A stretch of 64,000 nt of DNA from Pelagisphaera sp964404745 (GTDB taxonomy: Bacteria > Verrucomicrobiota > Verrucomicrobiia > Opitutales > Opitutaceae). Both the position numbers and the translations under genes were made by a program. Positions 17,541 to 27,291 of the stretch are shown piece after piece. Each line of letters opens with the position of its first letter. Position 1 is the stretch's first letter. The notes beneath the pieces are model-generated. The model worked only from the letters and a program-made list of their open reading frames with translations. It was not told the origin of the DNA and did no database searches. Location: assembly GCA_964404745.1 (NCBI GenBank), contig CAYOLG010000013.1, forward strand, positions 49,740 to 113,739. The letters are read 5' to 3'.

Positions 17541-19199
17541 CTAATCATGCGGGTGCGGCATCCAATCCGTGTGGATCCCTCGAGCATTGCGAGCGGCTTC
17601 CAGCTCGCCCCATTCAACGACCCCTACGCGATCCGCCCAGGACTGATACTTATTCATCATCTCCGCAGCCAGCTCCTTCTGTTCATTAGCCAAATCGTTC
17701 AATTCGCTGCGATCGATCTCCAAATCGTAAAGCTCCCAATTCGAGCGATCCCATCGCTTGACCAGCTTCCACCTGCCTTCCCGATAGGCGCAATTGCCTT
17801 CATGCTCCCAAGCTAGCGGGGGGCGAACCAATTCTTCGCTACCAACAAAGCTCGGCCGCAAACTTTCGCCCTCGCATGGCAGTATGGGGCTCCCTTCCCT
17901 CGCCTCTGGCCAATCCGCTTGGCACACGTCGACAATAGTCGCCATGATGTCCGTCAATTGGCCGGTCTCTCTTCGTAGGCCGCCTTTCCCCTCTATCCCT
18001 CTCGGCCAATGAGCAATCAAGGGTGTCGCTATTCCGCCTTCATGGACAAAGTGCTTGTATTCACGAAATGGAGTATTCGACAGATTCGCCCAGGCCACTC
18101 CATAGCTTTGAAAGGTCGTTTCGTCCCCAGGCATAATCTCCGGGTCGTTGCCATGCTTCATTTCCCGGCCATCGCGAGTATAGGCCCCGCATGACAATGG
18201 TTTCGCTCTTCCTTTACCCGCCGGCTTTTCGTAGGGGAAAAAGGTATCGAAAATTTCCTCCGCGCAGGCTCCATTGTCGGCCAGAAACAGGATCAATGTA
18301 TTGTCGAGTTCGCCCGACGATTCTAGCGTCTCGACAATGCGGCCGATGCCCTGATCCATGGAATCGATTTGAGCGGCGTAAACTTCCATTCTCCGCTCTT
18401 GCCACTCCTTATTGGGCGCCTCTTCCCAAGCTGGTTGCGTCGAGTCGCGCCGCGTCAATTGCGTATTCTCATCTAGGATACCCAGCTCTATCAACCGCCG
18501 CAGGCGCTCCTCGCGCAAAACATCCCAGCCCTGGCTAAAGCGGCCCTGGTATTTCGCTATCGTTTCCGGCTTGGCGTGCAAGGGCCAGTGAGGCGCCGTA
18601 TAGGCTGCGTACAAAAAGAATGGCTGATCAGGCCGCTGCTCGAGATGATCCTCTATGAATGAGCAGGCTTTCTGGGACACCGCATCGGTAAAATAAAAGT
18701 CTTCGTCGCGAGGCGTCTCAATATTGTCATCGTCCTCAGTCAGCGTAGGCAAATCAAAGTAGCTAGCAGCCCCACCCGTTATCCCATAAAAGCGATCGAA
18801 GCCTCGCGACCTAGGCCAGTTAGACTTGTCGCCTTGCTCTTCTATAAGCTGTTGGCACACATGCCATTTGCCAGACAGGTAGGCGCCGTAGCCACTTCCT
18901 TTCAGAACCTCGCCAATCGTGACGCAGTTCTTGGACAAATCGCCACGATAGCCATCCAAATCGTCGTCGAAGTGCGCCATGTGGCCCATCCCCACTTGAT
19001 GCGGATGCATGCCGGTCAGCAAACTGGCTCGTGTCGGACAACAACGGGCTGTATTGTAAAATTGGGTATAGCGAAGACCATTAGCCGCTAAGCGGTCCAA
19101 ATTGGGTGTGTCGATTTCCCCACCATAGCAGCCGATATCGGAATAGCCCATATCGTCGGCTAAGATAAGGAGGATGTTAGGCCGTTTCGATGTAGCCAT
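17541..19199 (-). CDS. Sulfatase (formylglycine-dependent, arylsulfatase type)
   Basis: A 552-aa alkaline-phosphatase-superfamily sulfatase. Calcium-binding DD pair in NILLILADDMGYSDIGCYGG and sulfatase signature CCPTRASLLTG, where Cys53 would become formylglycine (C-x-P-x-R). Later motifs are SGKWHVCQ, FLADNGACAEE and NTPFREYKHFVHEGGIATP. Size and GGIATP block suggest the arylsulfatase A/choline-sulfatase-like S1 group. No signal peptide precedes the catalytic domain from ATG 19199 and no better start is visible, so it is either cytoplasmic or exported in an unusual way. Lies between Gfo/Idh/MocA and TonB receptor genes. No formylglycine-generating enzyme is in the window. Confidence 0.92.
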   Translation of the reverse strand: MATSKRPNILLILADDMGYSDIGCYGGEIDTPNLDRLAANGLRYTQFYNTARCCPTRASLLTGMHPHQVGMGHMAHFDDDLDGYRGDLSKNCVTIGEVLKGSGYGAYLSGKWHVCQQLIEEQGDKSNWPRSRGFDRFYGITGGAASYFDLPTLTEDDDNIETPRDEDFYFTDAVSQKACSFIEDHLEQRPDQPFFLYAAYTAPHWPLHAKPETIAKYQGRFSQGWDVLREERLRRLIELGILDENTQLTRRDSTQPAWEEAPNKEWQERRMEVYAAQIDSMDQGIGRIVETLESSGELDNTLILFLADNGACAEEIFDTFFPYEKPAGKGRAKPLSCGAYTRDGREMKHGNDPEIMPGDETTFQSYGVAWANLSNTPFREYKHFVHEGGIATPLIAHWPRGIEGKGGLRRETGQLTDIMATIVDVCQADWPEAREGSPILPCEGESLRPSFVGSEELVRPPLAWEHEGNCAYREGRWKLVKRWDRSNWELYDLEIDRSELNDLANEQKELAAEMMNKYQSWADRVGVVEWGELEAARNARGIHTDWMPHPHD

Positions 19200-19211
19200 A
19201 GCTCTCAGGAT

Positions 19212-19245
19212 AATAAAACGCCCCCGCCTAGTGGCGAGAGCGTTT
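19212..19245 (-). terminator. Probable intrinsic terminator between Gfo/Idh/MocA and sulfatase genes
   Basis: On the minus strand, AAACGC and GGGGCGTTT arms flank an inner GGCG/CGCC... hairpin (19216-19245 in plus coordinates: AAACGC, CCC, CGCC-TAGT-GGCG, AGA, GCGTTT), followed by TTTTATTAT. It is placed 35 bases after the oxidoreductase stop and 13 bases before the sulfatase start, so read-through would be needed for co-transcription. Confidence 0.5.
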
Positions 19246-19279
19246 ACAGAAAAACTTTAATTTTGAATACAGACGTCAA

Positions 19280-20728
19280 CTAAACCTTTGCTGGCACCTC
19301 GAATTCTGCACGGTAATCGCTTTTGACGAACTCGTTGGCTTCGCGGTAATTTTCGCCACCCGTGTAGCGCTCGCGACGCCCATCAAATTCGAGCGAGCTA
19401 CCCAAAGTCCATTGATCTTTGGAGAAGTCGATGTCCCAATCGCCCAAGTGCTTACGGAAGCGTTCATACGCTTCGAAGACATGGCCATTGTCGTAGGCGT
19501 AATCCTTGACCGTTTCATCCGAAACTTGATCGCCAGCTTTGTAAGAAGCATTGGTCATGAACGGTACGCAAGATGACATGAATCCGGTCTCCAGGGTACA
19601 ACCAAGATCCGATTGCTTGCGGCTGTTGACACCACGGATAAAGGCGGGGAAGTGGTCGAAACCACCATCGCCTTTGAAAGCCTGGACTTTCTTTCCGCCG
19701 TTATCATAGACGATGCCGCCACCGCGACCGCCACGGAATTCGCCGCCCTCGCAGGTTACTACGATCCCGATACGGTTGCCCTTGTAGTTGGCTGCCGCGT
19801 TGGATGTGGGCTTCAACCAGAGATCACAAACTTCGAATAACACCGGAATGTCATTCCATTGAGCGCTAGCAATTTGCATATTGGGGGTGACTCCGGCATC
19901 ATTCCAGCCAAAGCGGCCGCCAAAACTGTGCACTTGGGTTGGGTGATCTGGATCTCCCAGCACCCAGCGAATCAAATCCCATTCGTGAGGGCCCTGATTG
20001 CCGATATCGCCATTGCCGGTATTCCATGACCAGTGCCAGTCATAGTGGAATTTCTCACGGTATAGGGGCTCATCCTTGGCTGGCCCTAACCAGGTGTTGT
20101 AGTCAACCGTCGAGGGAGGCGTCAGCGGGGTAGACCGCTTGCCGATCCCAGTCCGGTTCTTGTAGCAAAGACCACGAACCATGGTGATTTCACCCATATT
20201 GCCCGCTTGAATCCAGGGAAACGCTTCCCCGAGCCCCACATCGGAACGGTTCTGCAATCCCGCCTGCACGATGCGATTGTACTTGGAGGCGGCTTCCAGC
20301 ATCCGGCGACCTTCCCAAATAGAGTGGCAGACCGGCTTTTCTACGTAGACATCCTTGCCCGCTTGGCATGCCCAAATCGTCTGGAGGGCGTGCCAGTGAT
20401 TGGGCGTGCAGATTACGATGGCATCGATGTCCTTGCGCTCCAACAATTTCCGGTAATCACGAACTTTGTCGACCTTAATGCCGTGCTCTTCTTGCACCTG
20501 AGCCGCCCGCTCATCCAGAACAGCGGTATCGATATCGCAGAGAGCTACGAGACGAGCCCCATCCGTTCGCATGACATCCCCGATGAGGCTTTTACCCCGT
20601 CCATTGAGACCGACCACCGCACATCGGATGTCTCCATTGGCGCTACCTTGTCCCCAGGTTGATTTGGCGATGGCGAAGCTGCCCGCTGCCAAAGTTGCGT
20701 TTCTAAGAAAATTTCGACGTGTTTGCAT
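19280..20728 (-). CDS. Gfo/Idh/MocA-family oxidoreductase with Tat signal
   Basis: A 482-aa NAD(P)-dependent oxidoreductase acting on sugars or cyclitols. The N-terminus MQTRRNFLRNATLAAGSFAIA is a twin-arginine signal, so the folded enzyme is exported with its cofactor. The Rossmann core begins DIRCAVVGLNGRGKSLIGDV; the catalytic-site block EKPVCHSIWEGRRMLEAA contains the family EKP motif. The GPHEWDLIRWVLGDPDHPTQVHS block is typical of the large Planctomycetota/Verrucomicrobiota set. Such enzymes are often glycosidases or epimerases that keep NAD bound. Upstream of the sulfatase and TonB receptor genes on the same strand, it probably works on a periplasmic saccharide. Confidence 0.9.
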   Translation of the reverse strand: MQTRRNFLRNATLAAGSFAIAKSTWGQGSANGDIRCAVVGLNGRGKSLIGDVMRTDGARLVALCDIDTAVLDERAAQVQEEHGIKVDKVRDYRKLLERKDIDAIVICTPNHWHALQTIWACQAGKDVYVEKPVCHSIWEGRRMLEAASKYNRIVQAGLQNRSDVGLGEAFPWIQAGNMGEITMVRGLCYKNRTGIGKRSTPLTPPSTVDYNTWLGPAKDEPLYREKFHYDWHWSWNTGNGDIGNQGPHEWDLIRWVLGDPDHPTQVHSFGGRFGWNDAGVTPNMQIASAQWNDIPVLFEVCDLWLKPTSNAAANYKGNRIGIVVTCEGGEFRGGRGGGIVYDNGGKKVQAFKGDGGFDHFPAFIRGVNSRKQSDLGCTLETGFMSSCVPFMTNASYKAGDQVSDETVKDYAYDNGHVFEAYERFRKHLGDWDIDFSKDQWTLGSSLEFDGRRERYTGGENYREANEFVKSDYRAEFEVPAKV

Positions 20729-20946
20729 GAGAAAACGAGTGATTGAGATTCAGTGCCAGCATTTGGCGTCTAAGTTAATAAGAAGGCTTTTCTTAAAGAT
20801 ACCTGAGTTTGGACTCAACCATTAAATCGCTCGGATGCTCGAAGCGAGAGTGGCCATCTTTGCTTCCTTCTCAACAAGGCAAGCTTTGATTCCGTGCCTA
20901 AGCATAGACCTTCGCTTACCTGATTAAAATTGTAAAAAACGCCCCG

Positions 20947-21009
20947 GGACGTCGCGCTCCGCCAGAGGCTCATGTCGAAGAAGGTGGAGTGCGACCTCCG
21001 GGCGAGCTC
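20947..21009. repeat. REP-like element, family C copy in reverse orientation
   Basis: GGTGGAGTGCGACCTCCGGG starts at 20983 and continues GCGAGCTC to 21009. This matches the reverse complement of 15282-15308 with two differences. An upstream arm GGGACGTCGCGCTCCGCC (20946-20963) pairs in part with it. It lies in the 390-base gap between the divergent Gfo/Idh/MocA gene and the second sulfatase; otherwise this gap contains no gene. Confidence 0.62.
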
Positions 21010-21118
21010 AAAACAACCGCCTGACCGACCCAGTTCGAGCGAGCTCAGGTTGACCGACTCGAAGAAACTCTATTCGATTGATTCCGGCATACGGCCTCTG
21101 CAAACTAACCCTGTTCCT

Positions 21119-22474
21119 ATGAAACACTGCCTGGCCCTGATACTTCTAACCCTTCCCATCCTTTCTTCTGGCGCCCAGGTCGAACCCGCTGCCAAACCGA
21201 ATTTCGTCTTCATCATCGCAGACGATCTCGGTTGGGCGGACGTCGCCTTTCACGGGGGCAATGCGCCAACGCCCAACTTGGACAAGCTGGCGGCCGAAAG
21301 CCTCGAGCTAACGCAACACTACGTGGCCCCGGTTTGCAGCCCCACCCGAGCCGGTTTTCTTACCGGTCGGCTTTGGAGCCGATTTGGAATCACTACCCCC
21401 ATCAATACCCGGGGATTGCCATGGGATACCGTCACCATCGCCCGAGCTTTAGGCTCGGTTGGCTACGATACCAGCCTGATTGGCAAATGGCATCTGGGCT
21501 CAAAACCGGACTGGGGGCCAAACAAATTCGGATTTCATCACGCCTACGGCTCCCTAGCCGGTGGCATCAGCCCTTGGAACCACCGCTACAAAAAGGGACC
21601 CTATTCGGTTACCTGGCACCGTAATGGGGAACTGATAAACGAGGCGGGGCATGTGACGGATCTCCTTGCCGATGAAGCGGTAAAGTGGATACGCTCCCGC
21701 GATGAATCGCCTTTCTTTCTCTACCTGCCCTTCACCGCTATTCACCTACCCCTAAAGGAGCCTAGGGAATGGGTCGATCGCGTCCCCGCTTCAATAACCG
21801 GCGAGGTTGCCCGTCACTATGCCGCCAGCATCATGCATTTCGACGACGCGGTGGGCCGGATTATTCGAGCGCTTGAGGAAACCGGGCACCGGGACAATAC
21901 GCTGCTCATATTCACTAGCGACAATGGGGGAAGCGCAGCCGAGAATAACGATCTCAAATACCCTGATGATAATTGCCCCAATGGACCGCTCACCGGCAAC
22001 AACCTGCCTTTCCGCGGGCAAAAGGGAACAATCTACGAGGGTGGAACCCGCGTGCCCACTATCGTATCCTGGCCTGGCAAGATTCGCGCCGGCAAAGATG
22101 ACACGCCCGTTTACGTGCCCGACTGGATGCCCACCTTTTCAACCCTAGCTGGATACCTGCCCGAAAAGAATCTCCAGTGGGATGGGATCGACCTAACCGG
22201 TTTAATCCTAAACGAAAAGACTCCAGATATGCGACCCCTCTACATCGCCGCTCCTCGCTGGCGAGCGGTTTCGCTACGCTATGGCGATTGGAAACTCATC
22301 AAAGCGAACAGCGATGGAAACGAGGTCTTGGAGCTCTACAATATCCGCCAAGACCCATCGGAGTCTTTAGACCAAATACTACAGAAGCCTCAACTGGCCA
22401 ATCAAATGATCGAGTTGCTTGAAGCTTCCGCAGCCAAAGACAACGAATTGGTCATCGGCGAGCCAACACTTTAG
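21119..22474 (+). CDS. Secreted sulfatase
   Basis: A 451-aa formylglycine sulfatase with a clear signal peptide (MKHCLALILLTLPILSSGAQ). The active site reads NFVFIIADDLGWADV (metal Asp pair) and VCSPTRAGFLTGR (Cys73 becomes formylglycine). It continues with LIGKWHLGSKPDWGP, FTSDNGGSAAENND and LPFRGQKGTIYEGGTRVPTIVSWPG. I chose ATG 21119 because the longer frame from 20972 only adds translated repeat sequence (the REP element) and hides the signal peptide. It probably desulfates a polysaccharide in the periplasm. The ceramidase-like fusion gene starts 23 bases downstream on the same strand, so the two form an operon. Confidence 0.93.
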   Translation: MKHCLALILLTLPILSSGAQVEPAAKPNFVFIIADDLGWADVAFHGGNAPTPNLDKLAAESLELTQHYVAPVCSPTRAGFLTGRLWSRFGITTPINTRGLPWDTVTIARALGSVGYDTSLIGKWHLGSKPDWGPNKFGFHHAYGSLAGGISPWNHRYKKGPYSVTWHRNGELINEAGHVTDLLADEAVKWIRSRDESPFFLYLPFTAIHLPLKEPREWVDRVPASITGEVARHYAASIMHFDDAVGRIIRALEETGHRDNTLLIFTSDNGGSAAENNDLKYPDDNCPNGPLTGNNLPFRGQKGTIYEGGTRVPTIVSWPGKIRAGKDDTPVYVPDWMPTFSTLAGYLPEKNLQWDGIDLTGLILNEKTPDMRPLYIAAPRWRAVSLRYGDWKLIKANSDGNEVLELYNIRQDPSESLDQILQKPQLANQMIELLEASAAKDNELVIGEPTL

Positions 22475-22497
22475 CTTCTACCGATCACCATCCTAAA

Positions 22498-25400
22498 ATG
22501 TACCTCGCAAAGGCATCTCTTCGCCAATATATATTAGCTGCTTTCCTCTTGGGCGTTTTGCTTATCACCGTTACCTATTTGCTGTCGGATCCACCTACAT
22601 CAGACACTCCGACTGCGGCTCTAAATGGCCCATTGATACCTGTTGGCGCGGCCAAGATCGATATCACTCCCGATCGTCCTATCCGGCTCAGCGGCTATGG
22701 AAGCCGCACGGAGCCTTCGGAAGGAGTCGCTCAGCGCCTCAACGCTAAAGCCCTCGCCTTCGGAGACGATGCCTCGCTCTCAGTTCTCGTAACCTTTGAC
22801 GCTATTGGGGTGCCGGCTTGGGTTAGCCAAGAATTGTCCGAACGTCTTCAAAGCAAAGTCTCTCTCCCGCGAGCCCGCTTGGTGGTCGCGGCCTCCCACA
22901 CCCACGCAGCTCCGGCCTTGTATGGAAATCTTCCTTACATGTTTATCTCCGGACTGAGCCACGAGGAGCAAAACGAAATCAAGCACCATACCAATAGCGT
23001 GCTCGACCGACTCGAAGAGGTCGCCTGGCAAGCCATTGCCAATCGAGCTCCCGCCCGAATCGCTTGGACTAAAGGGAGTGTTAGCTTTGCCGGGAATCGC
23101 CGGGTATTGGAAAACGGAAAATGGACCGGATTTGGAACTCAGCCAGACGGACCGGTCGATCACTCCTTACCCCTGCTTGCCGTGTTTGCGCCCGACGGCG
23201 CCCTGCGATCCGTTTTAGCCAACTACGCCTGTCACTGCACCACTCTCGGTGGAAAGTTCAACCAAATCCATGGCGACTGGGCGGGGGTGGCCCAGTCGGA
23301 AATCGAGTCGCGGCACGCTGATGCCGTTGCCTTGATCGCTATCGGTTGCGGAGCCGACCAGAACCCAAACCCTAGAGGCGAGCTGGCAAACGCCATCGCT
23401 CATGGAATCACCATAGCCGATGAAGTCGATCGCTTGCTGGAGACCGGCAGCCTAAAACCGCTGTCCCAAACACCGACAGGCACCTACCGCGAAATCGAAT
23501 TGCCGCTCGAGCCTCCGCCCAGTCGGGACGCGCTCCAAGAGCAACTCGACGACAATGTGAAAGGCGGCCATTTCCCACGAGCCATGCTCGAGAGTCTGGA
23601 CCGAGGAGAGCCGCTCGCTTCATCCGTCACCTACCCTGTACAGACCTGGACCTTTGGTGACGACTTGGCTATGATCTTTCTAGCCGGCGAAGTGGTGGTG
23701 GACTACGCTCACCGCTTTTACCGCGAATACGACGCCGAGCGCCTTTGGGTTAACGCCTACTGCAACGACGTACCCTGCTATATTCCCTCTAAGCGCATGT
23801 ATTCCGAAGGTGGATATGAGGTCGATGGGTCCATGATCTATTATGGCAAGCCTTCTCGTTTATCAGTCGATACGGAGGATCGAGTCGCAGGGGAAGTCAT
23901 GAAACAAATGCCTCGAGCGTTCTTGTCGGGCGATACCCGAGCCCTGCTGCCTGATCCAGTGGAAAAAGAACGAGCTCTAGAAACGATTAAAGTCGCTAGT
24001 GGATTGGAAGTACAGCTAGTGGCCGCGGAGCCGCTAGTGCTAGACCCAATCGATATCGTTTGGGGACCCGACGGGAAACTCTGGGTGGTGGAGATGGCCG
24101 ACTATCCTGAGGGAATCAACGGCGAGCCAGGAGGACGCGTTCGTTTTCTCGAGGACCTAGACCAGGATGGATACTTTGATCGCTCCACGCTGTTTCTCGA
24201 CGGCCTCTACTACCCGAATTCGGTGATGCCTTGGCGAGATGGAGTTCTCGTCGCCACCGCTACTGAAGTCTTTCTGGCTACCGACAGCAATGGCGATGGC
24301 AAAGGCGACAAGAAAGAAGTCATTCTACGCGGATTCGAATCGGGAAACCCTCAGCATCAGCTCGCCGGACTGCAATGGGGATTGGATAATTGGATACATG
24401 TGGCAAATGATTTCTCCAAGGGGGCTATCACATCGGTCAAGACTGGAGAAACCATTGATTTAGGTACACGCGATCTTCGCTTCCGTCCAGATACGGGAGA
24501 AATGGATCCGAAATCCGGCCGCACCCAGTACGGGCTCATTCGAGATGATTGGGGAAATTGGTTCGGCTGCAGTAACTCGTACCCTTGGTGGCACTACGCT
24601 CTCGAGGATCGCTACTTGCGACGCAATCCCCATGTCGTCTACCCGAGTCCCAAGGAACTGTTAGGGGACGAAAAGCGAGCAGGGCCTGTCTACCCAGCCA
24701 GCCACACGCCCAGCCGTTTCAACGACTACGACGCCGCCAATCGATTTACCTCCGCATGCAGTGTTACGCCCTATCGGGATCAACTTCTCGGCGACTTGGC
24801 CGCACGCTCGCTTTTCGTAGCCGAACCCGTGCACAATCTCGTCTCTCGAATCGTCATTGAGCCCCTGGGCAGCAGCTTTACAGGAACAAGAGCGGCCAGC
24901 GAACGCTCCACCGAATTCTTTGCCTCCACCGATAATTGGAGCCGACCAACTTCTATTCGACTCGGCCCGGACGGAGCCCTATACATAGTCGATATGTACC
25001 GGCAGGTGATCGAGCATCCCGAATGGATTCCCGAGCGTCTTCAATGGCGATACAATCTGAGATCGGGATCCGATAAAGGACGGATTTACCGAGTCGGGCC
25101 AATCGGCAGCCCGATCAAAACCATGCCCAACTTCAGGGCCTATGAGGATCGAGAACTGGTGGACGCCTTGGACACAGCAAACGGGACTCAGCGCGACCTT
25201 ATCCATCAGGAGCTCATCTGGCGGAACGCCACTGGCGAAGCCAGTCAATTACAACGGCTCTTCATGGATTCATCCCTAGCGGAAGTCCGCGTCCAGATTC
25301 TGGGTATTCTTGATGGTTTGGATTCTCTCGATAGCGCTTTCTTGGCCACCGCTTTATCCGACCCGCATCCAGGCGTGCGCCGAAACGCCATTCGGCTAGG

Positions 25401-27183
25401 CGATCCCTTTTTGGCAAATGGATCATCCGCCTTAGTAGAGAAATTGCATTCTCTCAAAAACGACCCCGACCCCTTCGTGCGTAAGCAACTGGCTTACAGC
25501 CTCGGCGAGTCTAGGCATGCAGATACGCCCAGAGCTCTTTCCGCGCTAATGACTGCGTCATCGAGCGACCAATACACGCAAGCAGCTATCTTAAGCAGTT
25601 CCGTACCCCATCATGCCGGAATTGCAGCCCATCTTGGCAATCGCCTGACACACATGCCAGAAAGTCTGCTGACCGGATTTATTAAAACAAGCATTGGAGC
25701 TGGATCGAAAGCGGAGAATGCCCAACTGCTATCCTACCTAGCCAATAGCGACGCCGACACTTCCCAGCAGAAACAACGTCAACTAGCATCGTTAGCCGTC
25801 GCCCTGAGGGAGTTGAAAAGAAAAGGATACAGTTTCCAAAACCTGGAGGCTAGCGCGGACCTGTCTTCCGTATCTTCCCTCATCGCTGCCGCCAAGGAGA
25901 ATGCCTTGGACGTCGATGCCCCAGTCGATGAGAGAATAGCTAGCATAGGTTTCTTCGGATTGGGCCAAGAATCACTACCAGCCGAATCCAAGCAATTGAT
26001 TGAGCTCCTGGATGCACGAAATCCGACAGAAATTCAGCAAGCCGCCATTCGCAAATCAGTGTCGCTCGGGGATCCCTCGATTGGAAAGCAACTACTAGCC
26101 CGATGGGACGAGCTCAGCTCGACGATCCGGACCATAGCCCTGCAAGGATTCGTATCCAGAAATTCATGGATTGATCTGCTATTCGAAGAGATTCCCTCCA
26201 ACCCTTCCCTGGCCCGATCCATCAGCCCTGCACAGCAAGCTTCCCTCGTCAATCACAGCAATCCCGCCATTAGACGCAGAGCCGAATCTATTTTCGCTTC
26301 GCAACAAGACTATAGCCGGAAATCCGCAATCGAAGCTTTCCAGCCTTCGCTGAGCCTTGATGGAGACTTCCGCCGCGGGGCTCTACAATTTGAGGCCCTC
26401 TGCGCCACTTGCCATCAAGTGGACGAAATGGGCTTTCATGTCGGACCCGACCTAACCGCCCTCAGCAACAAGTCGCGGGAATCCCTGCTCCAAGCCATTA
26501 TCGATCCCAATGCAGCCATAGAGAGCTCCTACGCCTTGCACATCGCCAACACCAACGACGGACGCTCTTTGGCAGGGGTTATCGCTTCGGAAACGGCTAG
26601 CTCCATCACTCTCCTCAACGCCGGTGGACTATCAGAAACCGTCATGCGCAATGAGCTTAGTGGCCTTTCCAATACGGGGTCTTCGCTGATGCCAGCAGGC
26701 CTCGAAGCTTCTCTCGACCACCAAGCGATGGCCGACCTCCTGGTCTTTCTCCAACAAAGTGGATCCCAATCGGGCCTGACCGTCGCCAAGGACGGATCCC
26801 TCAGACTGGGAGCCGAGGATGCCAGAGCTACGGGAGAGTCGGTACAATTCGATCCTAGTCTCGAGTCCCTTAGCTGGATAGCCTCCGGCGATACGATTAG
26901 CTGGGAGGTGGATCACCTGCCAGCAGGCGACTACACGGTATTCTTCAATTCCGGATTGGTAACCAGCTCCGAACCCACCCCTTCGTCGTTTAAGCTCTAT
27001 TTCGGCGATCAAGTCATGCACGGAACCATCAGTAATACCACGCGACTATTTCGTATGCGCAAACGTGAATACGGAGCCGTCACCATTCCAAGCGATCTAA
27101 GCAACGCCACTATCCGTTTTCAGCATGATCTTCCCGCCGGCCAAGTATCGATTCGGGAAATCGCGATCATTCCCTTGCGGTAG
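22498..27183 (+). CDS. Giant fusion: neutral-ceramidase-like domain + PVC membrane-bound dehydrogenase + HEAT repeats + CxxCH haem domain
   Basis: A 1561-aa protein. Residues 10-28 form a signal or anchor (YILAAFLLGVLLITVTYLL). About 45-470 is a neutral/alkaline ceramidase-like domain (KIDITPDRPIRLSGYGSR, VVAASHTHAAPALYGN, NYACHCTTLGGKFNQIHGDW). About 495-870 is the six-bladed PQQ/glucose-dehydrogenase-like propeller of PVC 'membrane-bound dehydrogenase' proteins (GLEVQLVAAEPLVLDPID, DQDGYFDRSTLF). About 900-1280 is alpha-helical with HEAT-like repeats. A haem-binding site CATCH is at Cys1302-His1306 in FEALCATCHQVDEMGFHVGPDL. The last 120 residues look like a beta-sandwich binding module. 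Acting outside the inner membrane, it could hydrolyse an amide or ester and oxidise the product, passing electrons to the haem. Substrate unknown. Confidence 0.85.
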   Translation: MYLAKASLRQYILAAFLLGVLLITVTYLLSDPPTSDTPTAALNGPLIPVGAAKIDITPDRPIRLSGYGSRTEPSEGVAQRLNAKALAFGDDASLSVLVTFDAIGVPAWVSQELSERLQSKVSLPRARLVVAASHTHAAPALYGNLPYMFISGLSHEEQNEIKHHTNSVLDRLEEVAWQAIANRAPARIAWTKGSVSFAGNRRVLENGKWTGFGTQPDGPVDHSLPLLAVFAPDGALRSVLANYACHCTTLGGKFNQIHGDWAGVAQSEIESRHADAVALIAIGCGADQNPNPRGELANAIAHGITIADEVDRLLETGSLKPLSQTPTGTYREIELPLEPPPSRDALQEQLDDNVKGGHFPRAMLESLDRGEPLASSVTYPVQTWTFGDDLAMIFLAGEVVVDYAHRFYREYDAERLWVNAYCNDVPCYIPSKRMYSEGGYEVDGSMIYYGKPSRLSVDTEDRVAGEVMKQMPRAFLSGDTRALLPDPVEKERALETIKVASGLEVQLVAAEPLVLDPIDIVWGPDGKLWVVEMADYPEGINGEPGGRVRFLEDLDQDGYFDRSTLFLDGLYYPNSVMPWRDGVLVATATEVFLATDSNGDGKGDKKEVILRGFESGNPQHQLAGLQWGLDNWIHVANDFSKGAITSVKTGETIDLGTRDLRFRPDTGEMDPKSGRTQYGLIRDDWGNWFGCSNSYPWWHYALEDRYLRRNPHVVYPSPKELLGDEKRAGPVYPASHTPSRFNDYDAANRFTSACSVTPYRDQLLGDLAARSLFVAEPVHNLVSRIVIEPLGSSFTGTRAASERSTEFFASTDNWSRPTSIRLGPDGALYIVDMYRQVIEHPEWIPERLQWRYNLRSGSDKGRIYRVGPIGSPIKTMPNFRAYEDRELVDALDTANGTQRDLIHQELIWRNATGEASQLQRLFMDSSLAEVRVQILGILDGLDSLDSAFLATALSDPHPGVRRNAIRLGDPFLANGSSALVEKLHSLKNDPDPFVRKQLAYSLGESRHADTPRALSALMTASSSDQYTQAAILSSSVPHHAGIAAHLGNRLTHMPESLLTGFIKTSIGAGSKAENAQLLSYLANSDADTSQQKQRQLASLAVALRELKRKGYSFQNLEASADLSSVSSLIAAAKENALDVDAPVDERIASIGFFGLGQESLPAESKQLIELLDARNPTEIQQAAIRKSVSLGDPSIGKQLLARWDELSSTIRTIALQGFVSRNSWIDLLFEEIPSNPSLARSISPAQQASLVNHSNPAIRRRAESIFASQQDYSRKSAIEAFQPSLSLDGDFRRGALQFEALCATCHQVDEMGFHVGPDLTALSNKSRESLLQAIIDPNAAIESSYALHIANTNDGRSLAGVIASETASSITLLNAGGLSETVMRNELSGLSNTGSSLMPAGLEASLDHQAMADLLVFLQQSGSQSGLTVAKDGSLRLGAEDARATGESVQFDPSLESLSWIASGDTISWEVDHLPAGDYTVFFNSGLVTSSEPTPSSFKLYFGDQVMHGTISNTTRLFRMRKREYGAVTIPSDLSNATIRFQHDLPAGQVSIREIAIIPLR

Positions 27184-27215
27184 ATTTTGAAACAGACTTT
27201 CTGCCTCATTCAATT

Positions 27216-27278
27216 GCAGGAGCGGCTTTAGGCCGCGATTGTGAGGTCCAGGGCATCGCGGCCTAAAGCCGCTCCTGC
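27216..27278. repeat. Perfect 24-bp inverted repeat between convergent genes (REP family D)
   Basis: Positions 27216-27239 and 27255-27278 are exact reverse complements (24 bp) around a 15-base loop. The arms begin GCAGGAGCGGC and end GCCGCTCCTGC, so GGAG is near the outer end, as in other REP-like elements here. It lies between the stops of the fusion gene (27183) and the SMP-30 gene (27292). It could act as a bidirectional transcription barrier, though no T-run follows. Confidence 0.8.
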
Positions 27279-27291
27279 ATTCTTATACCCT

